Below, piece after piece: positions 20,302-27,454 of a DNA stretch of 28,159 nucleotides. The position numbers were made by a program, and so were the translations under genes. Source of the stretch: a virus; the IMG/VR virus record IMGVR_UViG_3300007512_001606, positions 1-28,159 of that record; one strand, written 5' to 3'. The notes below the pieces were generated by a model, which was not told where the DNA came from, did no database searches, and saw only the letters and a list, made by a program, of their open reading frames with translations. Position 1 is the first letter of the stretch; the number at the start of each line of letters is the position of its first letter.

Positions 20302-20330
20302 GGGGCGAGGGGTTGGGGGGGATAAGGGGG
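20302..20330 (+). other. Four-run G motif (possible G-quadruplex)
   Basis: G4-CGA-G4-TT-G7-ATAA-G5: four runs of at least four G with loops of 3, 2 and 4 bases, which fits the usual G-quadruplex pattern. It lies just past the stop of the methyltransferase gene at 20335, on the opposite strand. Confidence 0.6.
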
Positions 20331-20334
20331 TGGA

Positions 20335-21594
20335 TCAGCCGAACAGGTCGCCGATCAGGTCGGGCTCGTCGTCGCCCTTCGCGGGGGCCTTGCGGCCCTG
20401 AAGACGAGCCTCCGCCAGGTCGAGGTAGTCGGGCTGGAGGTCGCAGCCGATGTAGTGACGCCCCAATCGCAGCGCGACAGCTCCCGTCGTCGCGGATCCG
20501 CTGAATGGGTCGAGGACCGTGTGCCCTTCGGCGGACCCCGCCTTCACCATGACCTCGACCAGCTCTTCAGGCCATGTCGCAAAGTGAGCGCCCCTGTACG
20601 GCTTGGGGTTGATGGACCAGACACTGCGCTTGTTCCGCCCTTGCGGGTTGCCCCACACCCTGTCGGGATCTGCACTGGGGTCCGTGGAGATCCCTTGATT
20701 CCAGCGTTCCTGCATCAGAACGCCATCGCGCTCCTTGTTGCCCGGAGCGTGCGGCTCCCCTGCGAGAGGTTCCCGGATGGCGTCTTGGTCGTAGAAGTAC
20801 CGGGCGTTCTTCGTGAGCAAGAAGATGTACTCGTGATTCTTGGTCGGCCGATCTCGAACGCTGGACGGCATACACGAGGGCTTCGCCCAAACGATGTCGC
20901 TGCGCAGATACCAGCCGTCCGCTCGAAGCGCGAACGCCACCATCCACGGGATGCCGACGAGATCCTTCGGCTTCAGGTGCCAGTACGCCTCCGGGTTCGC
21001 CTTGGCAGCAGGCCACGCCGTGTTCTTGTGGTTGGGGTTCGAGCCGCCCGCCGATTTGTCCTTCGGCCAGCGACCGTCCTCCACCATGTCGCGGCCGAGG
21101 TTCTTGTGCTTCGAGGCGGAGGTGCTTGAACCGAAGTAGCTATCGCCGAGGTTCAGGAACAGCGCCCCGTCATCTCGAAGCACCCGGCGGACCTCGCGGA
21201 AGATCAGCACGAGGTTGTCCACGAACATCTGCGGGGTCGGTTCGAGGCCGAGATGCCCCCGCCATGCTCCGCAGGCACAGAAACCGGACGTGGTCCACCG
21301 CTGCGTTTTGGTCGTCTCGGCGTCGTGGAACCCCGTCTTCTCCGACCCTGACCGAACCGGGCTGTCCTTGTACTGCCGATGCTCCTGCCATTCGTGGTCG
21401 TGGCTCGGATCGCCACCCCACACCGCAGGCTCACCGCCGTAATCACGGAGGCCCCAGTACGGCGGAGATGTCGCGGCCATCTGCACAGAGGCGTCCGGCA
21501 GGTCGGCCAGCGTCTGCAACACGTTCTGGCCGTAGTAGAGCCGGGCTGAAGGAGGGTCGTCCCCGAGCGGATGTTCAACGATGACCGGCTTCAC
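20335..21594 (-). CDS. DNA methyltransferase 1, beta class (419 aa)
   Basis: Amino-methyltransferase (N4-cytosine or N6-adenine) with circularly permuted beta-class order: catalytic TSPPYWGLRDYGG (43-55), then target-recognition regions, and SAM motif I LDPFSGSATTGAVALRLGRH near the C-terminus. SPPYW favours N4-cytosine but does not prove it. Other family blocks: LGLEPTPQMFVDNLVLIFRE, DGALFLNLGDSYFGSS, CMPSSVRDRPTKNHEYIFLL. The protein ends DLIGDLFG, as do its two paralogs. Unlike them it lacks the Cys insertion before motif I, having only a CACG pair in the variable part. Start GTG at 21594 overlaps the previous stop (GTGA). Last gene of the methyltransferase operon; stop TGA. Confidence 0.95.
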   Translation of the reverse strand: MKPVIVEHPLGDDPPSARLYYGQNVLQTLADLPDASVQMAATSPPYWGLRDYGGEPAVWGGDPSHDHEWQEHRQYKDSPVRSGSEKTGFHDAETTKTQRWTTSGFCACGAWRGHLGLEPTPQMFVDNLVLIFREVRRVLRDDGALFLNLGDSYFGSSTSASKHKNLGRDMVEDGRWPKDKSAGGSNPNHKNTAWPAAKANPEAYWHLKPKDLVGIPWMVAFALRADGWYLRSDIVWAKPSCMPSSVRDRPTKNHEYIFLLTKNARYFYDQDAIREPLAGEPHAPGNKERDGVLMQERWNQGISTDPSADPDRVWGNPQGRNKRSVWSINPKPYRGAHFATWPEELVEVMVKAGSAEGHTVLDPFSGSATTGAVALRLGRHYIGCDLQPDYLDLAEARLQGRKAPAKGDDEPDLIGDLFG

Positions 21595-23000
21595 CCGAAC
21601 AACTCCCCGATGAGATCAGGGCCGTCGTCCGCCTCGCTCTTCTTCGAGGGAGCCTTGCGGCCTTGGAGCCGCGCCTCCGCCAGGTCGAGGTAGTCGGGCT
21701 GGAGGTCCGTGCCGACGTAGTCCCGGCCGAACCGCATCGCCACGGCCCCGGTGGTCGCCGAGCCGGAGAACGGGTCGAGCACGCGGCAGTGAACCACCTC
21801 GGCGTCCTCGCACTTGCAGGTGGCCTCCCACCCGACCGTCTTCTTGATCTTCATCGTCGCGCCCATGTCGTTCGACATGCCGCCGGTCATCGTCGCCAGG
21901 CGGGCGTCCCGCGTCTCCTGGTTGTTCGTCCCCCACTTCGTCGAGATCGTCTCGACGACTTCGAGGACCCGCCGGTAGGGAGCACGGCACTTCGAGCAGC
22001 AGCCGTGCTCCGAGCTGCCCGCCTTGATCATCGGCTCGACGAGGGCCTCCGGCCAGGTCGCGAAGTGCGCTCCGGGGTACGGCTTCGGGTTCACGGTCCA
22101 GACGTTGCGCTTGTTGCGGGTTGCCCCTGTCACGAACCCCCCCGACCTGTGCTCGCCTCCGTCGTTCCTACCACTGGCCGCCGAGTAGTCGCCGGACGTT
22201 GCCCGGTCTGCCGACACTTGATACGTCGCCTGCTCCGCAATCGCCCCAGCATCGAACCAGTACCGCGCCGACTTCGTGAGCAGGAACACGGCCTCATGCG
22301 CCGAAGTGCAGCGGTCCGTGACGCTCGACGGCATGGGGTTCGGCTTGTGCCACACGATGTTGTCGCGGAGCCACCAGCCATCAGCCTGGAGCGCGAGGGC
22401 GACGCGGTAGGGGACGAGGCAGAGGTCTTTGGGCTTGAGGCCGGGGGCGTTCACCCCCGACTGGCCGGGGTGCTTCTGCTGGTCCGGGTTCCACTGCTTC
22501 TTGCCGCCGGGGTGGCCCCCGTTGCGGGCCGCGTTGTAGCTGTCGCCGATGTTCAGCCAGACCACGCCGTCCGGGCGGAGCACCCGGCGGATGCCCTCGA
22601 AGATCTCGACCAGGTGCGCGACGTAGAGCTGCGGGGTGGGCTCCAGCCCGAACTTGCCGAGCCAGGCCGCGCACTTCCCGCAGAACTGCCCGCTGCCCGC
22701 CGTCTGGCCCGCCACGTTCGCCGTCGCAGCCGCCCCGAGCTTCTTCCACGGCACCTGGCCGGGATGGTGGGCCGGGCCGACCTCACCCCACTCGTGGTCG
22801 CAGTCGGGGTCCCCGCCCCACACGCCCGCCTCCCCGCCGTAGTCGCGGAGGCCCCAGTACGGAGGCGATGTGCAGACCACCTGGATGCTGTTGGACTCGA
22901 TGAGCTTGAGGCTCTCCCGCACGTCCTGGCCGTACAGCAGCCGGGCCTGTGGCGGGTTGTCTCCGAGGGGGTGGAACACCAGGCGGTCGATCACGCTCAT
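21591..23000 (-). CDS. DNA methyltransferase 2, beta class with zinc-finger-like insert (469 aa)
   Basis: Paralog of the flanking enzymes: TSPPYWGLRDYGG (44-56), LGLEPTPQLYVAHLVEIFEG, DGVVWLNIGDSYNAARN, PMPSSVTDRCTSAHEAVFLL, and motif I LDPFSGSATTGAVAMRFGRD. Before motif I it has a Cys insertion (EHGCCSKCRAPYRRVLEVVE ... CKCED) typical of zinc-binding inserts in phage beta-class methyltransferases. The variable centre differs from paralogs 1 and 3, so the target sequence probably differs. It ends DLIGELFG. ATG at 23000 overlaps the stop of methyltransferase 3 (ATGA) and its own stop overlaps the next start, so all three are translated as a coupled series. Confidence 0.95.
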   Translation of the reverse strand: MSVIDRLVFHPLGDNPPQARLLYGQDVRESLKLIESNSIQVVCTSPPYWGLRDYGGEAGVWGGDPDCDHEWGEVGPAHHPGQVPWKKLGAAATANVAGQTAGSGQFCGKCAAWLGKFGLEPTPQLYVAHLVEIFEGIRRVLRPDGVVWLNIGDSYNAARNGGHPGGKKQWNPDQQKHPGQSGVNAPGLKPKDLCLVPYRVALALQADGWWLRDNIVWHKPNPMPSSVTDRCTSAHEAVFLLTKSARYWFDAGAIAEQATYQVSADRATSGDYSAASGRNDGGEHRSGGFVTGATRNKRNVWTVNPKPYPGAHFATWPEALVEPMIKAGSSEHGCCSKCRAPYRRVLEVVETISTKWGTNNQETRDARLATMTGGMSNDMGATMKIKKTVGWEATCKCEDAEVVHCRVLDPFSGSATTGAVAMRFGRDYVGTDLQPDYLDLAEARLQGRKAPSKKSEADDGPDLIGELFG

Positions 23001-24529
23001 CCGAACAGCTCCCCGATCAAGTCAGGCTCGTCGTCCTCGGTCGGGGCCTTGCGGCCTTCGAGCCGGGCCTGAGCCAGAGGCAGGTACTCGTGGTTGAGGT
23101 CCAGGCCGACGTAGTTGCGGCCGAGCTTCATCGCCACCTCGCCCGTCGTCCCTGAACCGCTGAAGGTGTCGAGGACCACGCACGGCTCGACCTCCTGCGT
23201 ATCACACCCGCAGGTAGGTGCCCAGCCCACCGTGACGGTCTTGCGCAGCGGGACATCCCCGCCTGCCCCCGCCCCCAGCGTGCTGTGGGCCGTCCCCCCG
23301 CCTTCCTGCGAGAGGCGGACATCCGACGTGGCGTACTGGGCCAGGTTCCGGCGGCGGTCCGTCATCGGGATGTCGCCCACCTTCTCGGTGAGCCGCTTCC
23401 AGGGGGCCTTGCAGGCGACGCAGCGGCCGTGCTCGCTCGAACCTGCCCGGATGAACCGCTCGACCAGGTGCCGGGGCCACACGGCGAAGTGCGCCCCCTT
23501 GTAGCCGCCCGTCGAGAGCTTCCACACGTCGCCGGGGTTCTTCCCGGCCGCGTCGAAGAGCCCGCGACCGACACGACGAGGGCTCGCGGCCAGGTGGCCG
23601 AGCTGCCCGTCCGTCTGGTCCATCTTCCGCTGGCCCTCGCCGGACTCGAACCACTGCTGGTTCGGCTCGAAGTTGCCCTCCTCGTCGTAGGTCCCGCTGG
23701 TGTGGGGGACCTTCACCGCGTCGAGGTCGAAGAAGTAGCGGGCCTGCTTCGCGAACATGAAGACGTGCTCGTACTTGCACGAGAAGCGGTCGCGGACGCT
23801 GCTCGGCATCGCGTTGGCCTTGTGCCAGATGATGTCGTTGCGCAACCACCAGCCGTCCGCCTGCAACGCCAGGGCAGCTCGCCACGGCACGCCCACGAGG
23901 TCCTTGTCCTTCAGGCCGGGCACCTTCGAGGGCTTCCCGATGATGGCCGCCTCGCGGTAGCCGTCCTCCTGCTTCTGCCGCTCCCCCTCGAAGCCGCCCA
24001 CCTGCGCCCCGGCCGAGGCCGAGTGGCTCATGTACGAGTCGCCGAGGTTGAGCCAGAAGGTCCCGCTCGGGTGCAGCACCCGGCGGATCTCCCGGCCGAT
24101 GAGGACCAGGTGCTTCACGAACAAGTTCGGCGTCGGTTCCAGGCCCAGACAGCCCCGCCAGGCCCAACACTTCGAGCAGAAGGACGACCGCTTCGGGGCC
24201 GCGTGGGAACGCTCCAGGGACCGCTGCACGCCCTCTGGGCTGATGCTGTTGCCCCCGCTGGCCGCCCCGAGCGTCGAGGCTCCGGTGCCCCCGCTCTGAC
24301 TCCGCCCGGCGATCTCATCGCCCCACTCGTGATCACACTCCGGGTCGCCGCCCCATACCTGGTGGCCGACGCCGTAGTCCCGCAGCGCCCAGTAGGGCGG
24401 GGACGTGGCGACCATGTTGATCGACTCGTCCGGCAGGAGCCGGAGCGCGTCGAGGACGTTCTTGCCGTAGAAGAGGCGGGCCTCGGTGGGGTCGTCCCCC
24501 AAGGCCCCGACCACGATGGTCGGGTTCAT
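22997..24529 (-). CDS. DNA methyltransferase 3, beta class with zinc-finger-like insert (510 aa)
   Basis: Largest of the three: ATSPPYWALRDYG (42-54), LGLEPTPNLFVKHLVLIGRE, SGTFWLNLGDSYMSHSAS, AMPSSVRDRFSCKYEHVFMF, Cys insert (EHGRCVACKAPWKRL ... CGCD), and motif I LDTFSGSGTTGEVAMKLGRN, where D-T-F replaces D-P-F. It has a long Ser/Gly-rich insert near residue 80-110 and another before the Cys insert. It ends DEPDLIGELFG. ATG at 24529 has AAGGAG 5 nt upstream, the only strong ribosome site of the three, so it heads the coupled series. It follows the MazG-like gene by 10 nt. Confidence 0.95.
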   Translation of the reverse strand: MNPTIVVGALGDDPTEARLFYGKNVLDALRLLPDESINMVATSPPYWALRDYGVGHQVWGGDPECDHEWGDEIAGRSQSGGTGASTLGAASGGNSISPEGVQRSLERSHAAPKRSSFCSKCWAWRGCLGLEPTPNLFVKHLVLIGREIRRVLHPSGTFWLNLGDSYMSHSASAGAQVGGFEGERQKQEDGYREAAIIGKPSKVPGLKDKDLVGVPWRAALALQADGWWLRNDIIWHKANAMPSSVRDRFSCKYEHVFMFAKQARYFFDLDAVKVPHTSGTYDEEGNFEPNQQWFESGEGQRKMDQTDGQLGHLAASPRRVGRGLFDAAGKNPGDVWKLSTGGYKGAHFAVWPRHLVERFIRAGSSEHGRCVACKAPWKRLTEKVGDIPMTDRRRNLAQYATSDVRLSQEGGGTAHSTLGAGAGGDVPLRKTVTVGWAPTCGCDTQEVEPCVVLDTFSGSGTTGEVAMKLGRNYVGLDLNHEYLPLAQARLEGRKAPTEDDEPDLIGELFG

Positions 24530-24539
24530 GGGGGCTCCT

Positions 24540-24980
24540 TCAGACTCGCTTGCCGCCGTGCCGGTGCTCTCGGGTCAGGTTGTAGGCGTGCTTCTCGGCC
24601 ATGATGGCCTGGAGGTCGATCCCCGCCCACTCGCAGAAGTCCAGCACCCGGATGACCACGTCGGCCAGCTCGGTCGGCACGCCCTCCGGCTTCGTCGGCT
24701 TGTCGGCCTCGTAGTACGTCTCGTCGAGCCCCCGGTTGTTCCGCCACTCCTCGAACGCCTCGTGGACCTCCGTCGCCATCAGCATCAGCTTGGCGGACAC
24801 GTCCGGCACGCCCTCCCACCAGCCCTTGTCCAGGGCGTACTTGTGGATGGCCTTCTGCCAGCCCGCGATGGTGGTCGGGGGGCCTGCGCCCTCCAGCCTA
24901 GCCGTGAGCTGGGCGATCAGGGCGTCGCGGTCGTGGATGTCCTGCCAGGTGGGGTCGTCGATCTGTTCGGTCGGGCGCAT
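24540..24980 (-). CDS. MazG-like nucleotide pyrophosphohydrolase (146 aa)
   Basis: Residues 64-146 show the MazG-type helical motif: LMATEVHEAFEEW with E71, E74 and E78 as Mg ligands, then GVPTELADVVIRVLDF with E104 and D107, and MAEKHAYNLTREHRHGGK with K130 and N134. Such enzymes hydrolyse (d)NTPs to monophosphates, cleaning the pool or, in phages, lowering alarmone levels. The N-terminal 60 residues are less conserved (a helix with WQKAIHKYALDKGWW). ATG at 24980 has GGAGG 4 nt upstream. It lies between thymidine kinase and the methyltransferases, in one direction with both. Stop is TGA. Confidence 0.88.
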   Translation of the reverse strand: MRPTEQIDDPTWQDIHDRDALIAQLTARLEGAGPPTTIAGWQKAIHKYALDKGWWEGVPDVSAKLMLMATEVHEAFEEWRNNRGLDETYYEADKPTKPEGVPTELADVVIRVLDFCEWAGIDLQAIMAEKHAYNLTREHRHGGKRV

Positions 24981-25038
24981 CGGTCCTCCGTGAGGGGCAC
25001 GGTACGCTCTACCCGGAGAAGTGGGGCTGCGGGTCGCC

Positions 25039-25575
25039 CTACTCGCCTTGCCAGCAGCTCCGGCAGCGGGCTTCGTACTGGGTGGCCCCCACCTGGACCT
25101 GCTCGGTCTTGCCCGAGAGGTGATAGCTGCGGGTGGCGGGCTCGCCACACTGGATGCAGATCGCCGACAGCTTCGTCACGTCCTCGGCGATGACCATCAG
25201 GTGCGGCACCGGCCCGAACGGCTTGGCGTCCGAGTCCATGTCCAGCCCAGCCACGATGACCCGCACGCCGAGGTTCGCCCACCGCTCGCAGAAGTCCACC
25301 AGGTCGGGGCCGAAGAACTGCGCCTCGTCGATGCCCACCACCTCCGCCCCACGAGCGGCTTCCTCGATGGCCTCGATGCCCGCCATCGGGTGCGCGTCGA
25401 AGGTCGCTCCCGTGTGGCACCCGATCTTCACCGGGTCGTAGCGGTCGTCGCTGGCGTGCTTGACCGCGAACACGGCTCGCTTGGCGATCTTCGCCCTGCG
25501 CAAGCGCCTGACCAGCTCCTCGGACTTGCCGCTGAACATGCAGCCGGTGATGACTTCGATGCGACCCTGGGACAT
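25039..25575 (-). CDS. tdk: Thymidine kinase, class II (178 aa)
   Basis: Classic type II TK: Walker A GCMFSGKSEEL (11-21), KHASDDRY (39-46), IDEAQFF (82-88) with catalytic E84, AGLDMDSDAKPFGPV (109-123, lid/lasso), and a four-Cys zinc site C140-x2-C143, C171-x2-C174, with the thymidine-binding Tyr region (VGATQYEARC). It converts thymidine (or deoxyuridine) to the monophosphate. ATG at 25575 with GAGG 9 nt upstream is preferred over the in-frame start at 25590. Length equals the usual family size. Upstream on the minus strand is CGGGTAG near 25610, a -10-like motif without an upstream box. Stop is TAG. Confidence 0.96.
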   Translation of the reverse strand: MSQGRIEVITGCMFSGKSEELVRRLRRAKIAKRAVFAVKHASDDRYDPVKIGCHTGATFDAHPMAGIEAIEEAARGAEVVGIDEAQFFGPDLVDFCERWANLGVRVIVAGLDMDSDAKPFGPVPHLMVIAEDVTKLSAICIQCGEPATRSYHLSGKTEQVQVGATQYEARCRSCWQGE

Positions 25576-25609
25576 GGACGACGACCTCACAGGTTGGAGC
25601 CGTCCGACC

Positions 25610-26080
25610 CTACCCGCTGAGGTCCACTCGACGGTGGGGGCAGGGGGTCGTGGCGGCGATGAATCGGGCTGCGACGCGGGTGGCCCCGTCGCGGGGGTCG
25701 GCTACCAGCTCGACCAGGTTCTTGCGGACGCTGCGGACCCGCTGCGCGATCTCCGCCAGGTCGTCCCCGCTCTCGAACCCCTCCAACCACTCCCGGCAGT
25801 GCTCCGCCAGACCCTCGGCCAGGTCGCGGTAGATGCCCACCTTGTCCAGGGTGGTCGCCTCCTCTGAGAAGGCTTCCGCCGTCATCAGGTGCTTGCGGAT
25901 GCAGTCGGGGCAGTGCTTGTACGGGTGCAGCAGGTGGTCTTCGAGCAGGAGGAACTGCTTCGCGACCTCGCGCAGGTTGAAGCGGGGGTGCATCAGCGAC
26001 AGCCGCTCTCCGGCCCCTTCGCCGCACGCCTGCTTGAACTTGAGGGCCGCCTGGCGGCGATGTCGTACTCGCTCGTCCAT
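25610..26080 (-). CDS. Unknown helical protein with Cys/His cluster (156 aa)
   Basis: Mostly helical. A cluster H49, H52, H56, C57, C60, H64 (HLLHPYKHCPDCIRKHLMTA) looks like a metal site; it is followed by EAFSEEATTLDKVGIYRDLA. I recall the CPDCIRKH motif in unannotated phage proteins but know no function. The C-terminal region has RVRSVRKNLVELVADPR and ends with CPHRRVDLSG. ATG at 26080 is chosen; GTG at 26083 is an alternative with AGAAGG just upstream. It diverges from the RNA ligase gene. Stop TAG. Confidence 0.75.
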   Translation of the reverse strand: MDERVRHRRQAALKFKQACGEGAGERLSLMHPRFNLREVAKQFLLLEDHLLHPYKHCPDCIRKHLMTAEAFSEEATTLDKVGIYRDLAEGLAEHCREWLEGFESGDDLAEIAQRVRSVRKNLVELVADPRDGATRVAARFIAATTPCPHRRVDLSG

Positions 26081-26110
26081 CACCTTCTGCTGGGGATAGG
26101 CGAAGTAGCG

Positions 26111-26142
26111 GGCTCAGAACACCGAATCAGCCGGTAGTAGAG
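26111..26142 (+). promoter_or_regulatory. Phage-type promoter (GGCTCAGAAC-12-GGTAGTAGAG)
   Basis: GGCTCAGAAC (26111-26120), 12 nt, GGTAGTAGAG (26133-26142), 24 nt before the RNA ligase start at 26166, which has GAAAGG upstream. Confidence 0.75.
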
Positions 26143-26165
26143 TCAGAACGGCACGAAAGGCCACC

Positions 26166-26807
26166 ATGACCACCCGCATCAAGTACCCCCGCAGCTTCCA
26201 CCTTCCGTGGAGCCTCGGGGCCACCGACGACGACAAGACCCTCGGGTCGGTCGAGCACTTCGTCGGCCAGGACGTGGTCGTGACCGAGAAGCTGGACGGT
26301 GAGAACACCACCATCTACGCGGGCGGCTACATGCACGCCCGATCAGTAGATGGGCGCTCGCACGAGTCGCAGGCGTGGGTTCGCGCCCTGGCAGCCACCA
26401 TCGGCCACGATCTGCCCGAGGGCTGGCGGGTCTGCGGCGAGAACGTCTTCGCCACCCACAGCCTCGGCTACGACCGGCTGGCGAGCTACTTCTACGTCTT
26501 CGCCATCTACGACGAGAACAACGTGTGCTTGTCGTGGGACGAGACGGTCGAGTGGGCTGCCCTGCTCGGCCTGGAGGTTGTGCCCGTCCTCTACCGGGGC
26601 GAGTGGGACCAGAAGGCCGTCGAGGCCTGCTACGACGGCTCCAGCCGCGTCGGCAACGAGGGTGAGGGCTACGTGGTCCGCGTGGCCGACGCCTTCGGCT
26701 ACGACGCCTTCAGCCGCTCCCTGGCGAAGTTTGTCCGGGCCAACCACGTCCAGACCGGGGCGAAGCACTGGCGCTCCTGCGCGGTGGTCGCTAACGGTCT
26801 GGCCTAG
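26166..26807 (+). CDS. RNA ligase (nucleotidyltransferase family, 213 aa)
   Basis: Nucleotidyltransferase motifs of ATP-dependent RNA ligases: motif I EKLDGENTTIY (41-51) with the adenylated K42, motif III VCGENVFATHSLGYDRL (89-105), motif IV GEGYVVR (166-172) and motif V AKFVR (187-191). It joins 5'-phosphate and 3'-hydroxyl RNA ends, typically to repair tRNA cut by host nucleases. At 213 residues it is a minimal catalytic domain without a C-terminal specificity domain. ATG at 26166 has GAAAGG 4-5 nt upstream. It has its own promoter at 26111-26142, and its TAG overlaps the stop of the convergent gene within CTAG (26804-26807). Confidence 0.92.
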   Translation: MTTRIKYPRSFHLPWSLGATDDDKTLGSVEHFVGQDVVVTEKLDGENTTIYAGGYMHARSVDGRSHESQAWVRALAATIGHDLPEGWRVCGENVFATHSLGYDRLASYFYVFAIYDENNVCLSWDETVEWAALLGLEVVPVLYRGEWDQKAVEACYDGSSRVGNEGEGYVVRVADAFGYDAFSRSLAKFVRANHVQTGAKHWRSCAVVANGLA

Positions 26808-27454
26808 TCCAGGTCGGGTGCCTCGAAGCCCTTGTCGGTCTTCTTCACCTCGTAGCCCGCGTCCTTCGTGAGCTTCACGATCTTCCGGGCGTCCTCCGCC
26901 CGGTTCGCCGCCTGCGCCTGCTCCAGCTCGCCCAGGGTCTTCTTCTGTGCGGACGTGAGCTGCATGTTGCCCTCGGCCGTCATCTGGCCGGTGTCGCGGT
27001 CCTGGCGGCGAGACGTGAGGCCGATGGCCCCCGGCTTGAGCAGCTTCACCAGGCGGGGGTCGATGCTGTGCATCGCGATGTCCCACTGCATGTCGAGGTA
27101 CATCCCCGCCATCACCTTGACCGGCTGGCCGTTGTAGATGGTCGGCAGCCGCTCCTTCACCAGGCAGATGCCCGTCCGCGTCTGAAGCTCCAGGTCGAAG
27201 AAGTAGACCGGCGTGGGGGCGGCGGGCCGGTTGAACGTGATCTTGAACTGGACGCCGATGCGGTGGTCGCCCACCAGGAACCTCGGCCGCTCCAGCACGC
27301 CCCACCCGTGGATGATCAGCCGGATGTCCTCGGCCTCGACCAGCCGGTGGATGACCTCTTGCTCGTCTTCGGACATCGGGACGTAGAGCCCACGGCTGTT
27401 CGACCCGCCGAAGACGTTCTTGCCGCCGTGCTTCCCGATCTTCTTCTTGCTCAT
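26804..27454 (-). CDS. Unknown protein (216 aa)
   Basis: Unrecognised. Basic N-terminus (SKKKIGKHGGKNVFGGSNSR), a probable folded domain 30-150 with IIHGWGVLERPRFLVGDHRI, VYFFDLELQTRTGICLVKER and YLDMQWDIAMHSIDPRLVKL, then a helical charged tail (KKTLGELEQAQAANRAEDAR). ATG at 27454 has AAGG 7 nt upstream and overlaps the cold-shock-like gene's TGA (ATGA), so the two are coupled. Stop TAG in the shared CTAG with the RNA ligase. Could be nucleic-acid associated given the neighbour, but there is no motif to prove it. Confidence 0.75.
   Translation of the reverse strand: MSKKKIGKHGGKNVFGGSNSRGLYVPMSEDEQEVIHRLVEAEDIRLIIHGWGVLERPRFLVGDHRIGVQFKITFNRPAAPTPVYFFDLELQTRTGICLVKERLPTIYNGQPVKVMAGMYLDMQWDIAMHSIDPRLVKLLKPGAIGLTSRRQDRDTGQMTAEGNMQLTSAQKKTLGELEQAQAANRAEDARKIVKLTKDAGYEVKKTDKGFEAPDLD

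Larger units (their letters stand above)
19901..20334. other. 434-bp non-coding region between convergent gene runs
   Basis: The only long gene-free stretch. It is visibly less GC-rich in its middle and holds several features: hairpins at 19910-19925, 20065-20089 and 20237-20252; an 11-base direct repeat CGGTTTTTCGA at 19960 and 20097; AGACGGTTT at 20094 and 20125; five copies of GTTTCTC or its complement; and a G-run motif at 20302-20330. No open frame looks like protein. It lies where the plus (GS-like, kinase) and minus (methyltransferase) runs meet, so it must at least terminate both; a replication origin or small RNA is possible. Confidence 0.75.

Noticed and set aside
20335-24529. A restriction-modification or defence island with nuclease
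   Set aside because: No endonuclease, helicase or specificity subunit is present; the genes are stand-alone methyltransferases.
23285-24604. A long plus-strand open frame over methyltransferase 3
   Set aside because: Shadow of the strongly supported minus-strand gene, common in GC-rich DNA.
25600-25640. Further promoters at CGGGTAG motifs (also near 25010 and 4713)
   Set aside because: Only the downstream box is present; the GGCTCA box is missing at the fixed distance, so these are not counted in the promoter family.
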